A stretch of DNA of 64,000 nucleotides from Salisediminibacterium halotolerans (GCF_003814815.1 NZ_RKQQ01000002.1:248001-312000); one strand, 5' to 3'. Counted from the stretch's first letter, positions 46,962-56,436 are shown. Program-made: numbers and translations. Notes: generated from the letters alone by a model not told the origin.

Positions 46962-47303
46962 TCACTGTTTTTCGTTTGCTAATAATGCTTCGATATCGTT
47001 AACATCCCGGTTCGTTTGCACAGCAATGTCTTCGGGACTGTTCCCGTTTTCAAACATCGCAAGCACGTCGTCTCTTTTTAAATCAGCCGTCGAATGAAAT
47101 GCATAAGCTTGTTCGTCGAAGTCGAGCATGTATTCTTCCTCTAATTTGCGGAGCTTTTTTTTCATGTAATAGATTTCTTTCATTAGCTGAATGGAAACTT
47201 GTTCGACTTGCTCTTCAGCATGGGCTGCTGCCCCTTTTTGAAAGAAAGATACAATAAAAAGTAAAATCGCAAAAGCGAGCAGTGTGATAATAATCCATTC
47301 CAT
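46962..47303 (-). CDS. Small membrane-anchored protein (YqzD-like)
   Basis: The 113-residue protein has an N-terminal membrane helix (about 3-22), a helical coiled-coil stretch (about 30-65), and a C-terminal part with DLKRDDVLAMFENGNSPEDIAVQTNRDVNDIEAL. The latter looks like a small helix-turn-helix-type module. I chose the ATG at 47303 because of the AGGAGG site; upstream codons give an unlikely basic extension. Size and order fit B. subtilis yqzD. The function is not known. Confidence 0.8.
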   Translation of the reverse strand: MEWIIITLLAFAILLFIVSFFQKGAAAHAEEQVEQVSIQLMKEIYYMKKKLRKLEEEYMLDFDEQAYAFHSTADLKRDDVLAMFENGNSPEDIAVQTNRDVNDIEALLANEKQ

Positions 47304-47416
47304 CGTGTCATCCTCCTGGTTAGATTGCTTCTTTATCTTATCAAAAAATCGTGTATACTTGTGTCTGCAACAAGATTTTTGCTGAAAAATTTTTTTGTGA
47401 TTACTGCAAAGATACT

Positions 47417-47445
47417 TGAAGATTTGTAAATACTCTGCTATCATT
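47417..47445 (+). promoter_or_regulatory. SigA promoter of rpmG
   Basis: TTGAAG (47417-47422), a 17-base spacer and TATCAT (47440-47445). No Zur-like box is visible. Confidence 0.7.
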
Positions 47446-47487
47446 TTAAAGTATGAATTTGAAAGCAGATAGTTTGGAGGGAAAAAT

Positions 47488-47637
47488 ATGCGTGTACAAA
47501 TCACATTAGCTTGCACTGAAACTGGCGATCGTAATTACATCTCCACAAAAAATAAACGGACGAATCCAGAACGTTTAGAGCTGAAAAAATTCAGCCCGCG
47601 TCTCGGCCGCCACACAACTCACCGCGAAACAAAATAG
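47488..47637 (+). CDS. rpmG: Ribosomal protein L33, cysteine-poor form
   Basis: The 49-residue protein reads [18 protein letters not shown] and ends THRETK, the L33 pattern. Zinc-binding L33 forms have two CxxC-type pairs; this one keeps a single Cys, so it is the zinc-independent form. GGAGGG precedes the ATG at 47488. Position matches B. subtilis rpmGA. It is too short for simple gene-length cut-offs but fully convincing. Confidence 0.96.
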   Translation: MRVQITLACTETGDRNYISTKNKRTNPERLELKKFSPRLGRHTTHRETK

Positions 47638-47650
47638 TTTAGCGCAAGCT

Positions 47651-47688
47651 GCCCGGAATTCCTTGTCATCAAGGGGTTGCGGGTTTTT
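47651..47688 (+). terminator. Terminator of rpmG
   Basis: CCCGGAATTCCTTG and CAAGGGGTTGCGGG form a bulged stem, followed by TTTTT. Confidence 0.75.
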
Positions 47689-47809
47689 ATTTATACTTTG
47701 GCGGCGGGAGGTATTTATTAACGCTAAAAGCTCGAGTGTCAGTGCAGGACAGATAAATTATCGCTGAAAGTCTGCTTATTTGGTAAACTGTTGAAAAGGA
47801 GGATGACAG

Positions 47810-48379
47810 ATGTCAAAAAAACGGTTCCGAGAAAATGTCCGAAATCAGCTGCAGATGAAAGATAAAGAGAGAGTGAAAGAAGAGACGGAAGCTGTGCAAA
47901 ACCGCTTATTTGCCCATGATGTCTGGCAAAAATCCAGTGTGATTGCGTTGACATATGCTGTAGGTGATGAATTTCCTACAAAACAGATTATCGAGCAAGC
48001 TTTTAACGAAGGTAAGCGGATTGCGATGCCCAAGTGCGTGCCTGAGACAAAAGATATGCGTTTTTATGAAATCGAGCAACTCGATCAGCTGGAACCGTCA
48101 TTTTTTGGGCTGATGGAACCCGATCCGGATCAATGTAAAAAAATAGTCCGCGATCAAATAGACTTGCTCATTGTGCCCGGGCTCGTTTATGACCGCAAAG
48201 GTTATCGGATCGGGTTCGGCGGCGGTTATTTTGACCGTTTTCTGGCAGGGTACCGTTCATTTGACACTGTTTCACTTGCATACCGCGAACAGTTAGCAAC
48301 TGAACGCTTTCCGAATGAACCGCATGACCAAAGGGTCAATTTCGTTATTACGGCAGATGAAGTCATCGAGTGTCAATAA
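47810..48379 (+). CDS. yqgN: 5-formyltetrahydrofolate cyclo-ligase
   Basis: The 189-residue product converts 5-formyl-THF to 5,10-methenyl-THF. It shows the family motif VPGLVYDRKGYRIGFGGGYFDRFL near residues 118-142, which binds ATP and folate, and an N-terminal Lys/Arg-rich helix. The ATG at 47810 has AAGGAGGA upstream. Position matches B. subtilis yqgN. Confidence 0.95.
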   Translation: MSKKRFRENVRNQLQMKDKERVKEETEAVQNRLFAHDVWQKSSVIALTYAVGDEFPTKQIIEQAFNEGKRIAMPKCVPETKDMRFYEIEQLDQLEPSFFGLMEPDPDQCKKIVRDQIDLLIVPGLVYDRKGYRIGFGGGYFDRFLAGYRSFDTVSLAYREQLATERFPNEPHDQRVNFVITADEVIECQ

Positions 48380-48403
48380 TTGAAAATGGAGGAGACGGCT
48401 TGA

Positions 48404-49426
48404 ATGGAAGAATTATGGAATCGGTATTCAAGACAAATGTTGTTTAAACCGATCGGAGAACAAGGACAGCAAAAAATTGCTGCTTCAAAAATTCTCATTG
48501 TCGGGATGGGAGCTTTAGGCACTGTGGCAGCGAACCATCTTGTCAGATCAGGCGTCGGGCATGTGATGTTTTGTGACCGCGATTTTGTGGAAATGAGTAA
48601 TTTACAGCGTCAAACACTGTTTGATGAGAATGATGTGAAAAACTTCATGCCGAAAGCAGTCGCAGCCGAAAGTAAACTGAAGGCCGTTAACAGCGACGTT
48701 ATTGTCGAAGGGGTTGTAACAGATATTACAAGCAAAAACATCGAAACGTATTTGAAAGATGTCGATATGATCATCGACGGAACGGACAATTTTCAAACAC
48801 GCTATTTAATGAACGACGCTGCTTATAAGCACGGTATACCGTACGTATACGGCGGCGCTGTCAGTTCAAGAGGGATGCATGCCGTCTTTGTCCCGGGGAA
48901 AACCCCGTGCTTGCGCTGTTTATTTCCTTCACATGGCGCTACCGGCCAAACGTGTGATACGGTAGGAGTGCTGTCGCCGTTGATTGACATGGTTGCGAGC
49001 ATGGAGTCATTAGCTGTGTTAAAATATTTATCCGGGAATCAAGAACAGATTGATGATCAGCTGTTAACCTTCGATTTGTGGCGCAATGATCATTTTTCGA
49101 TGAAATTCGGGGAAGCGGATGAAGCATGCCCGACATGCGGTACACAGCAATACCCGGATTTAACGGGGGGAAGCGCCGATGAGGCAGCCGTTCTTTGCGG
49201 ACGCGATACAGTGCAACTTTCGCATACAGAAGGTTTTGACCTTAAAAAGCGCCGGGAAAGCTTAGAACCCATTACGGCTCACGTGAAAGAAACGCCTTTT
49301 TTAATTCGGGTGCAGCTCCATGAAGGTGAAACGCTTGTCCTTTTTCCGGACGGACGGACGCTGGTACAAGGTACTGAAGATATCGGCCGTGCGAAGACCC
49401 TTTACAGCAAATACGTCGGGAATTAA
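48404..49426 (+). CDS. MoeB/ThiF-type sulfur-carrier adenylyltransferase
   Basis: The 340-residue E1-like enzyme has the nucleotide motif ILIVGMGALGTVAANHL, the arginine finger region YSRQMLF, SNLQRQTLF, and DGTDNFQTRY. Zinc-site Cys pairs are CLRC and CPTC. It would activate the C-terminus of a ubiquitin-like sulfur carrier (MoaD or ThiS). A C-terminal extension of about 80 residues is not a clear rhodanese domain. No partner gene lies next to it, so thiamine versus molybdopterin synthesis cannot be decided. B. subtilis has no such gene at this place. Confidence 0.9.
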   Translation: MEELWNRYSRQMLFKPIGEQGQQKIAASKILIVGMGALGTVAANHLVRSGVGHVMFCDRDFVEMSNLQRQTLFDENDVKNFMPKAVAAESKLKAVNSDVIVEGVVTDITSKNIETYLKDVDMIIDGTDNFQTRYLMNDAAYKHGIPYVYGGAVSSRGMHAVFVPGKTPCLRCLFPSHGATGQTCDTVGVLSPLIDMVASMESLAVLKYLSGNQEQIDDQLLTFDLWRNDHFSMKFGEADEACPTCGTQQYPDLTGGSADEAAVLCGRDTVQLSHTEGFDLKKRRESLEPITAHVKETPFLIRVQLHEGETLVLFPDGRTLVQGTEDIGRAKTLYSKYVGN

Positions 49427-49523
49427 CTGCAATTTTAACAAAATCGCCATTTCGTAATCGTTTTCAGCTCTTTTTTCTTGTATAAACACGTGTAAAATAG
49501 TAATTAAGCAGACAACATAATAA

Positions 49524-50507
<984 letters not shown>

Positions 50508-50519
50508 CAGCAATTAAGT

Positions 50520-50548
50520 AAAACCGGCTCATTGCGAGCCGGTTTTAT
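50520..50548 (+). terminator. Terminator of ldh
   Basis: AAAACCGGCTC and GAGCCGGTTTT form an 11-bp stem with a T run. Confidence 0.92.
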
Positions 50549-50571
50549 TTTCGTCTAAACAGTTTATTATC

Positions 50572-50580
50572 TGCTATAAT
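50572..50580 (+). promoter_or_regulatory. Extended -10 promoter of the rhomboid protease gene
   Basis: TGC followed by TATAAT (50575-50580); no clear -35 box. Confidence 0.5.
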
Positions 50581-50622
50581 ACGGTTACAGTATGTTCGGC
50601 AGAAATGTTGGGGGTTGATCAG

Positions 50623-52194
50623 TTGAATGTTATGACGGAGCGTGTCCGTTTTTGGGAGACCGTTTATCATTTAATCACTAAGGAAGGCATGCGCTTAGTC
50701 CAAATCAACGAAGATGAAGATGTTGTTTGGATTGAAGATGACCGCAAAGAGCCATACCAAATTATCAGAATATCGCGAAAAGATTACGATTGGAGCAATC
50801 AGCTGCGCGGCGATATCGAACGTGTGAAAAAATCTTCTGAGAATGTTCGTAAACGCCTCAATCTTCGGCAGGCGAATGTAGTCAATCTGATTTTATCCAA
50901 TCAGTTTCCTGTGGATGATTATCGTCCGCTCCTTTCAGAACCGCTCCCTTTCACAGCTGGCGGCAAAAAGCAATTCCGTACGATTATGCTCGTTACGTCT
51001 GAAATTGAACAGCAATTTTTCCCGTTGGCGACGGAATGGAAGTTAAATGAAACACCGAATTATATGCCGAAATGGCAAATTGAACAAGAGGAAGCGGAAG
51101 ACGAATGGATCCGCTACTTACAAATACAAGTAAAGCAGTCAACGAAAGAACGTCAAAGAAAAGATCAAGAGCTATTTTTATTCGGGAAGCCGACGTTTAC
51201 AAGTTTATTGATCGGGCTCATCCTCGCTGTTTTCCTTTATATTGAAACGGTTGCCAATACCCAAAGTCCTTTGACGTTAATTGAGTTCGGCGCCAAGTTC
51301 GATCCGCTTATTTTGGAAGGCGAATGGTGGCGCTTTTTCAGTGCGATGTTTTTGCATATCGGCTTGCTTCATTTAATGATGAATTCGCTCGCTCTTTTTT
51401 ATTTAGGCGGTGCGGTCGAACGGATTTTCGGGACGAAAAGGTTTATATTCATTTATTTTTTGGCCGGTTTTATCGGCTCAGTGTCAAGTTTTGTTTTTAA
51501 TGACAATATCTCTGCAGGAGCCAGCGGAGCGATTTTCGGCTGTTTCGGTGCCTTGCTGTACTTTGGTTTGGTACATAAACGGTTATTTTTTCGCACGATC
51601 GGCATGAGTTTGATCGTTATTTTGGCGATTAATCTCGTATTTGGATTTGTTGTACCGATGGTGGATAACGGTGCGCACATCGGCGGTTTGGTCGGCGGGT
51701 TCGCCGGAGCCGTCATAACAGGGTTGCCGAAGCACAAAGAGAAATTTTTTCGAAAAACCGGGCTGTTCGTTACGGCTGTTGCTGCCGCAGCGTTATTATG
51801 GATCGGTTATGATCAGGATATAGATCCTAATCAACTGAGTTCGATTTATTTGCAGGTCGGGTCAGAATGGATTGAACGGGAAGAACCGGAAAAGGCTTCT
51901 TCTTACTTCAACGATGTAGCGGCTATGGAAGAAGAAATTTCCCCAGAGCTTTATGTAAATGCACTTTTTATGCAGGCGTACGCTGATGTGCAAATGGAAC
52001 GATACAGTGAAGCGGAACGTCTTTTTCGCGAGGTAATAGAGTTGAACCCGGAGTTTCATGAGGCGTATTATAATTTAGCGCTCGTTTTGCATGAACAGGG
52101 CGATTCTGATGAAGCGTCAGTATATATCGATCGAGCTGTCGAATTGGCGCCGGAAAATACGAATTATCAAGAGTTACAAGAAGAAATACAATAA
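50623..52194 (+). CDS. yqgP: Rhomboid intramembrane protease with TPR tail (YqgP/GluP)
   Basis: The product of about 523 residues has a soluble N-terminal domain (about 1-185), a rhomboid membrane core of about seven helices (about 190-395), and C-terminal TPR-like repeats (about 400-523). The catalytic Ser lies in GASGAIFGCFG, the catalytic His in DNGAHIGGLVGG, and EWWRFFSAMFLHIGLLHLMMNS is family-typical. In B. subtilis YqgP cleaves membrane proteins and is linked to Mn/Mg stress. I chose the TTG at 50623, nine bases after GGGGG; the ATG at 50632 is an alternative. Confidence 0.93.
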   Translation: MNVMTERVRFWETVYHLITKEGMRLVQINEDEDVVWIEDDRKEPYQIIRISRKDYDWSNQLRGDIERVKKSSENVRKRLNLRQANVVNLILSNQFPVDDYRPLLSEPLPFTAGGKKQFRTIMLVTSEIEQQFFPLATEWKLNETPNYMPKWQIEQEEAEDEWIRYLQIQVKQSTKERQRKDQELFLFGKPTFTSLLIGLILAVFLYIETVANTQSPLTLIEFGAKFDPLILEGEWWRFFSAMFLHIGLLHLMMNSLALFYLGGAVERIFGTKRFIFIYFLAGFIGSVSSFVFNDNISAGASGAIFGCFGALLYFGLVHKRLFFRTIGMSLIVILAINLVFGFVVPMVDNGAHIGGLVGGFAGAVITGLPKHKEKFFRKTGLFVTAVAAAALLWIGYDQDIDPNQLSSIYLQVGSEWIEREEPEKASSYFNDVAAMEEEISPELYVNALFMQAYADVQMERYSEAERLFREVIELNPEFHEAYYNLALVLHEQGDSDEASVYIDRAVELAPENTNYQELQEEIQ

Positions 52195-52219
52195 AAAACG
52201 GCCTGATACGACCGTTTTT
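52193..52219 (+). terminator. Terminator of yqgP (left duplicate)
   Basis: AAAAACGG and CCGTTTTT form the stem, overlapping the stop codon. An 18-bp stretch (AAAAAACGGCCTGATACG) recurs at 52639-52656, beyond repeat copy D. Confidence 0.82.
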
Positions 52220-52223
52220 AGAG

Positions 52224-52634
52224 TGTTGACAAAGTCATGACATCGTTAGATGTCATGTTAAAAAGAACGGATGACGACGCATCGTCCGGCTTCTTTCACC
52301 TGAAGGTATCACTGCGACATCGGCTCAAAAAGACTTCTCCGTGTCTTACTAGTCCGCGGGCGAGCGCCGAGCCGCTTCGGGCTGATGCCCTGCAGGGTCT
52401 CGTCTGTCTCGCTATCCCGCAGGAGAAAGCCGGGATGCTGGGTCATCCTCTTTTTGAAGCGAGTGTATTCATAAAAAAGAAGCCATGCATCCACTCCTCC
52501 GACGCCTCCGGGAAAGCAAGAGACGAAGATCCGGATTCGGCGGTCTCGGGCCGCCGAATACTAGCTGAGTCCTTGCCCGGGGCAAGCGGAGGGTAGTGGA
52601 TTCATGGCTGACATCAAAATATAGTTTAGCTACA
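52224..52634 (+). repeat. Terminator-associated repeat, copy D (411 bp)
   Basis: Ends TGTTGACAAA and TTTAGCTACA. It is collinear with copy A over the whole length with only scattered differences, some in hairpin loops (for example TCTCGGG here against CCTCAGA in A between the unchanged arms ATTCGGCGG and CCGCCGAAT). It lies between two partial copies of the yqgP terminator, at a junction of convergent genes. A 119-codon frame inside is not kept in copies B and C, so I do not call it. Confidence 0.9.
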
Positions 52635-52638
52635 GTCT

Positions 52639-52662
52639 AAAAAACGGCCTGATACGGCATTT
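52639..52662 (-). terminator. Terminator-derived sequence before the yueI-like gene (right duplicate)
   Basis: It shares 18 bp with the yqgP terminator; on the minus strand GCCG...GGC is followed by GTTTTTTA. The stem is weaker than in the left copy. Confidence 0.5.
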
Positions 52663-53064
52663 TTATTGACCTGAAAGGTCGTCGTGATATAAATCATCTT
52701 TGATAAACGCTGGGCCTTGTTGGTGGACAGCTTCGCCCGCGGCGATAACCAGGCCTAAAGGGGAATCTTTGCTGTCGTTAATCACCGTAAAAGGGATGTG
52801 GTGTTTGTTTGCGAGTAAAATGTAATCATGGTAGTACGTGTAATTCATTTCTCCGTTTACGTAAAGACGGATGTTATTTTCGTTTTTCAGCGCACGGGCT
52901 ATCTCATCATAAACACCGTTTTTTCGCACTTGCGAACGGGTCAGTGCGATCAGAACACGCTCAGCAAAATTGCTGAGAAACAGAGCTTTTTCTTGCGGCT
53001 TCAGCTCAGGTGTTCCGTACATTCCTTGGTGCAGTAATTGCTCGAGTTTATTGTTTTCCGTCAA
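52663..53064 (-). CDS. DUF1694 family protein (YueI-like)
   Basis: The 133-residue protein matches the YueI/DUF1694 pattern: LEQLLHQGMYGTPELKPQEKALFLSNFAERVLIALT at the start and a Rossmann-like core ending in PLGLVIAAGEAV. The length is nearly that of B. subtilis YueI. The function is not known. In B. subtilis the homologue lies elsewhere, so it is an addition to this block. Confidence 0.88.
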   Translation of the reverse strand: MTENNKLEQLLHQGMYGTPELKPQEKALFLSNFAERVLIALTRSQVRKNGVYDEIARALKNENNIRLYVNGEMNYTYYHDYILLANKHHIPFTVINDSKDSPLGLVIAAGEAVHQQGPAFIKDDLYHDDLSGQ

Positions 53065-53219
53065 TGGTGGTCCCTCTCTTCTATAATGATTGTATGTTGA
53101 TTATATCAATCTCAACTGAAATAACCAAGAGGACTTGATCCGTGATATTTTGTTTTTCCTTACCATGAATTAGCTGATATACTGAAAAGGGAAAATCAAG
53201 GCAGAGGGAGGTCGGACTG

Positions 53220-53420
53220 ATTCAATATTCAGAGTTGCTCGAAGCGTTAAAACCTTATCATGTATTTGTTTACACAGGTTCAGCCGCAGGCGATCTCGAT
53301 CTTATCCACGAAGAGATAAATGAGCTGTACCGTCTTGGGTTAATTTCTAAAGAGTTTTATTCGGAAGCAAAAATGACAATGCAAAAACGACGCCAAGAAC
53401 AAAATATCAACTATAAATAA
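53220..53420 (+). CDS. yqgQ: YqgQ family (DUF910) protein, probable non-canonical start
   Basis: This small protein of about 66 residues matches YqgQ: YSELLEALKPYHVFVYTG, then a helix pair ELYRLGLISKEFYSEA. It lies directly before glcK, as in B. subtilis. The family N-terminus begins at about QYSELL, where only ATT (53220) or CTG (53217) is available, 8 or 5 bases after GGAGG. The first standard start (TTG, 53235) would remove five conserved residues and lie 23 bases from the ribosome site. A -10-like TATACT at 53178-53183 puts the transcript start close by. Confidence 0.85.
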   Translation: MQYSELLEALKPYHVFVYTGSAAGDLDLIHEEINELYRLGLISKEFYSEAKMTMQKRRQEQNINYK

Positions 53421-53441
53421 CTGTAATAAAGGATGAGCAGA

Positions 53442-54422
53442 ATGAATAAGTGGTTTTTAGGGATTGATGTTGGAGGTACTACGGTCAAAATGGCCTTTCT
53501 TGATGAAGAAGCCGTGATCCATGAAAAGTGGGAAATCAAAACGGACTTAACGGACGGCGGAAGTCAAATCGTCGCAGATATCAGTAACAGCGTCGCAAAA
53601 AAAATGCAAACGTTAAATATTTCTGCGGATCGATTGATTGCGGCGGGAATCGGTGCACCCGGTTACATTGATGTGAAAAACGGCATCATCGTGGAAGCTG
53701 TTAATGTCGGATGGCGCGATTACCCGGTGTCAGCGGAACTTTCTAATCAACTGGGGATTCCTGTCTACGCTGATAATGATGCCAATTTGGCGGCTGCGGG
53801 CGAAAAATGGAAAGGAGCAGGAGACGGAGCGGAAGAATTGCTTGCGGTAACTTTAGGGACAGGTGTAGGCGGCGGCATAATTGCAGAAAATCAGATTGTG
53901 CACGGATTTGCCGGTCTCGCTGGAGAAATCGGTCATATTACCTCGGTGAAAGAAGGGGGAGCCCGCTGTAATTGCGGCAAAACCGGCTGCCTCGAAACGG
54001 TCTCTTCGGCAACCGGGATTGTGCGCCTTGCAGAAGAAGCGTTAGCGCAGGATACTGTTTCGGAGCTGCAAGCACTTAAAAAAGAAAGCGAGCAAGTGAG
54101 CGCTAAAGATGTTTTTGATGCGGCACTTAACGAAGATAAATTGGCTGTTTCCGTGATTGAAACAGCAATGGATCACCTCGGATTGGCCCTGGCGAATTTA
54201 GCTAATTCACTGAATCCCGAAAGGATCGTCATTGGCGGAGGGGTAAGCAAAGCAGGCGAGGTGCTGCTCGATTATATTCGCCCTTCGTTTGACCGTTATA
54301 CAATTCCGAAAATCAGCCGTGAAACATCACTTCACATTGCAACGCTCGGCAACGATGCAGGAGTTATCGGCGCGGCATGGCTTGCGAAACAAAACGGCTT
54401 GGAAGAGGCCGGCAATCGATAA
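53442..54422 (+). CDS. glcK: Glucokinase (ROK family)
   Basis: The 326-residue enzyme phosphorylates glucose with ATP. It has the phosphate motif GIDVGGTTVKMAF, sugar-binding PGYID and YADNDANLAA (catalytic Asp), GTGVGGGII, and the ROK zinc motif CNCGKTGCLE. AAAGGA lies eight bases before the ATG at 53442. The order yqgQ-glcK is the same as in B. subtilis. Confidence 0.96.
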   Translation: MNKWFLGIDVGGTTVKMAFLDEEAVIHEKWEIKTDLTDGGSQIVADISNSVAKKMQTLNISADRLIAAGIGAPGYIDVKNGIIVEAVNVGWRDYPVSAELSNQLGIPVYADNDANLAAAGEKWKGAGDGAEELLAVTLGTGVGGGIIAENQIVHGFAGLAGEIGHITSVKEGGARCNCGKTGCLETVSSATGIVRLAEEALAQDTVSELQALKKESEQVSAKDVFDAALNEDKLAVSVIETAMDHLGLALANLANSLNPERIVIGGGVSKAGEVLLDYIRPSFDRYTIPKISRETSLHIATLGNDAGVIGAAWLAKQNGLEEAGNR

Positions 54423-54434
54423 GGAGGAAGGCAG

Positions 54435-55034
54435 TTGCAAGGAAATAAAATTGTATTGTTTTTACCCGTTGCTGTTATGGCGGGATTATTTATTGCCGGC
54501 TATTTCGCGCTCAGCGGAAACGAAACGTATTCGCATGAAGAATTGGCAGAAACGGCGGAACTCGATTATTATTGGACGGATCGCGAGGAAGGTTCGCCAA
54601 ACGGATATGAACTGACGGTCTCTTGGCGTTGGGGCGAGTATCCGGAAGACGGTATTGCAGGCGATGACTTTATTGAGCTGCAGACGGAAGACCAAGAAGC
54701 CGCTGAAAAACTACAAAAAACTTTGGAGGACGGCAGTGTTCAACTGACATCGGGGGATGAGGTGACCTTTGCATCTGATGAGGTGGAGGCAACAGCTGAG
54801 GGAGTGTTGCTCCGTTTTCCGAATGAAATGCAGCAAGAACTGGTGCTCGGCGCGCAAGGGGAAGCAGAGTTCCGTTTTGCCGAAGAGGACCTGCCTGATT
54901 TTGCTGTCCGTTATATCCATACATGGCAAGACGGATCCGTTGATTTATCGTCAACAACCACACTTGAACAAGCGCTGGAAGACAGTGCGATCACGCAATG
55001 GTGGTCAAAAGCTGTTTCCGTAACAGAATTTTAA
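54435..55034 (+). CDS. Membrane-anchored protein of unknown function
   Basis: I do not recognise a family. The 199-residue protein has one N-terminal membrane segment (about 6-25) without a lipobox Cys and a strongly acidic extracellular domain. Aromatic patches recur (YYWTDREEG, WRWGEYPEDG, IHTWQDGS, TQWWSK), suggestive of a beta-sandwich. The TTG at 54435 has AAGGAGGAA upstream and the gene follows glcK by 12 bp. B. subtilis has the lipoprotein gene yqgU here, but I see no clear similarity. Confidence 0.75.
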   Translation: MQGNKIVLFLPVAVMAGLFIAGYFALSGNETYSHEELAETAELDYYWTDREEGSPNGYELTVSWRWGEYPEDGIAGDDFIELQTEDQEAAEKLQKTLEDGSVQLTSGDEVTFASDEVEATAEGVLLRFPNEMQQELVLGAQGEAEFRFAEEDLPDFAVRYIHTWQDGSVDLSSTTTLEQALEDSAITQWWSKAVSVTEF

Positions 55035-55051
55035 GGAAAGGAAGGCTGTTT

Positions 55052-55375
55052 ATGGCGATTGCTGATATAACCGTGATCCCGTTAGGAAAGGAAACAACAG
55101 GCGTTTCGGACGTCGTTGCAGAAATTCATTCTTTACTTGAACATACAGCCGAGCCGGTGTCCGTTCAATTAACACCGATGAGCACGCTGATTGAAGGGGA
55201 CGCAGCTGTTTTATACAGTTTACTGGCTGAGATTCATGAGGTCCCTTTTAAACTCGGTTTTAAACGAACAGCTGTTAATATTCGCATAGATGACCGCAGG
55301 GATAAAGATTCAAATATGGCAGGCAAACTTGCTTCTGTGAATACCCGTTTAAAAGACAAAGACGGAGACCAATAA
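55052..55375 (+). CDS. yqgV: MTH1187/YqgV family thiamine-binding-type protein
   Basis: The 107-residue protein has the DUF77 pattern: DITVIPLGKETTGVSDVVAEIHSLLE, QLTPMSTLIEGD, and FKRTAVNIRIDDRRDKDS. Members bind thiamine or related compounds in a ferredoxin-like fold. AAGGAAGG precedes the ATG at 55052. Position matches B. subtilis yqgV. Confidence 0.92.
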   Translation: MAIADITVIPLGKETTGVSDVVAEIHSLLEHTAEPVSVQLTPMSTLIEGDAAVLYSLLAEIHEVPFKLGFKRTAVNIRIDDRRDKDSNMAGKLASVNTRLKDKDGDQ

Positions 55376-55415
55376 AATAAAACGGACGCAAGCTTAAGCT
55401 GCGTCCGTTACCTTT
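55376..55415. terminator. Bidirectional terminator between yqgV and yqgW
   Basis: AACGGACGCA and TGCGTCCGTT form the stem between convergent genes; A- and T-rich sequence lies on both sides. Confidence 0.82.
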
Positions 55416-55421
55416 TTATAA

Positions 55422-55604
55422 TTAAACTGTTCCGCCTCCGCCGTACATGATAAATGCGACGATCGTTCTCACTGAGAACCACCCGAAAACAGCAACCGTT
55501 ATGCCCGCAAACCCAACAGCAAAGAAATTTTTCTTTTTAAATTCACGTACTGCTCCAATAAAAGCAAGTATTGTAATCAATAAAAAGATAACACCTAAAG
55601 CCAT
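55422..55604 (-). CDS. yqgW: Small membrane protein DUF2759 (YqgW)
   Basis: The 60-residue protein has two membrane helices (about 4-20 and 30-52) separated by REFKKKNFF. The ATG at 55604 has AAAGGGGG upstream; the frame continues further upstream, but without a ribosome site. Size and position match B. subtilis yqgW. The function is not known. Confidence 0.88.
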   Translation of the reverse strand: MALGVIFLLITILAFIGAVREFKKKNFFAVGFAGITVAVFGWFSVRTIVAFIMYGGGGTV

Positions 55605-55797
55605 AAGCTGTACCCCCTTTAATGATGATCGTTTTATCCCGGCAAACGCCATGTTATGCAATGATTTCACGTTTATTTTACTTTCTTTTTGCTTGTTTGT
55701 CGATAGTTCAGCATAAGATTACAACGTTTCCTCTGTGTTAATATAAGTTAGCCGAATATTTTTTAAAAAGTACTGACTGCTGAAAGGAGAATGAAAG

Positions 55798-56436
55798 ATG
55801 AATTGGACACGATTGCCCCTTGGTCCGTTACAGACAAACGGTTATTTGCTTGATGATGGTGAAAATGCTGTCATGATTGACCCAGGCGGTGATGTTGACC
55901 GCATTAATGAAGCATTGAATAAAAAAGATCTAAAGCTGAAAGAGATTTGGCTGACACATGCTCATTTTGATCATATTGGAGCCTTAGAAGAACTCAGAAA
56001 TGACTGGAACGCCGAGGTTTACATTCATGCAGAAGAAGCACAGTGGCTTGAAAAGCCGGAATTGAACGGGTCGGGACTGTTTCCCGGCATTGAACCGGTG
56101 TCTGCCCGGCCTGCGGAGTGTACCTTCCCTGATGAAGGGACATTTACGTCAGCTGGGTTTAAATGCGAATTGTTTTATACCCCCGGTCATTCACCGGGAA
56201 GTGTATCGTTTTATTTTCCGGAGGAGAACGTAGTTTTTTCCGGCGATGTATTGTTTCGCGGCGGCATCGGCCGCACCGATCTGCCGGGAGGAGACTATGC
56301 AGCTTTAATGGCATCGATTGAGGCGAAAATGCTTGCTCTTCCGGATGAAACCGAAGTAGCAAACGGACATGGTCCCACGACGACAATCAAAGATGAAAAA
56401 GAAACCAATCCGTTTATTAACAGTTTCGGATGGTAA
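55798..56436 (+). CDS. yqgX: Metallo-beta-lactamase fold hydrolase (YqgX, glyoxalase II-like)
   Basis: The 212-residue protein has the metal motif THAHFDHIGAL near residue 59, PGHSPGSVSFYF, FSGDVLF and GHGPTT (last His ligand). This is the YqgX/glyoxalase II-like group acting on thioesters; the real substrate is not certain. The ATG follows AAAGGAGAA. A stem at 56464-56491 ends the unit. Confidence 0.93.
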   Translation: MNWTRLPLGPLQTNGYLLDDGENAVMIDPGGDVDRINEALNKKDLKLKEIWLTHAHFDHIGALEELRNDWNAEVYIHAEEAQWLEKPELNGSGLFPGIEPVSARPAECTFPDEGTFTSAGFKCELFYTPGHSPGSVSFYFPEENVVFSGDVLFRGGIGRTDLPGGDYAALMASIEAKMLALPDETEVANGHGPTTTIKDEKETNPFINSFGW

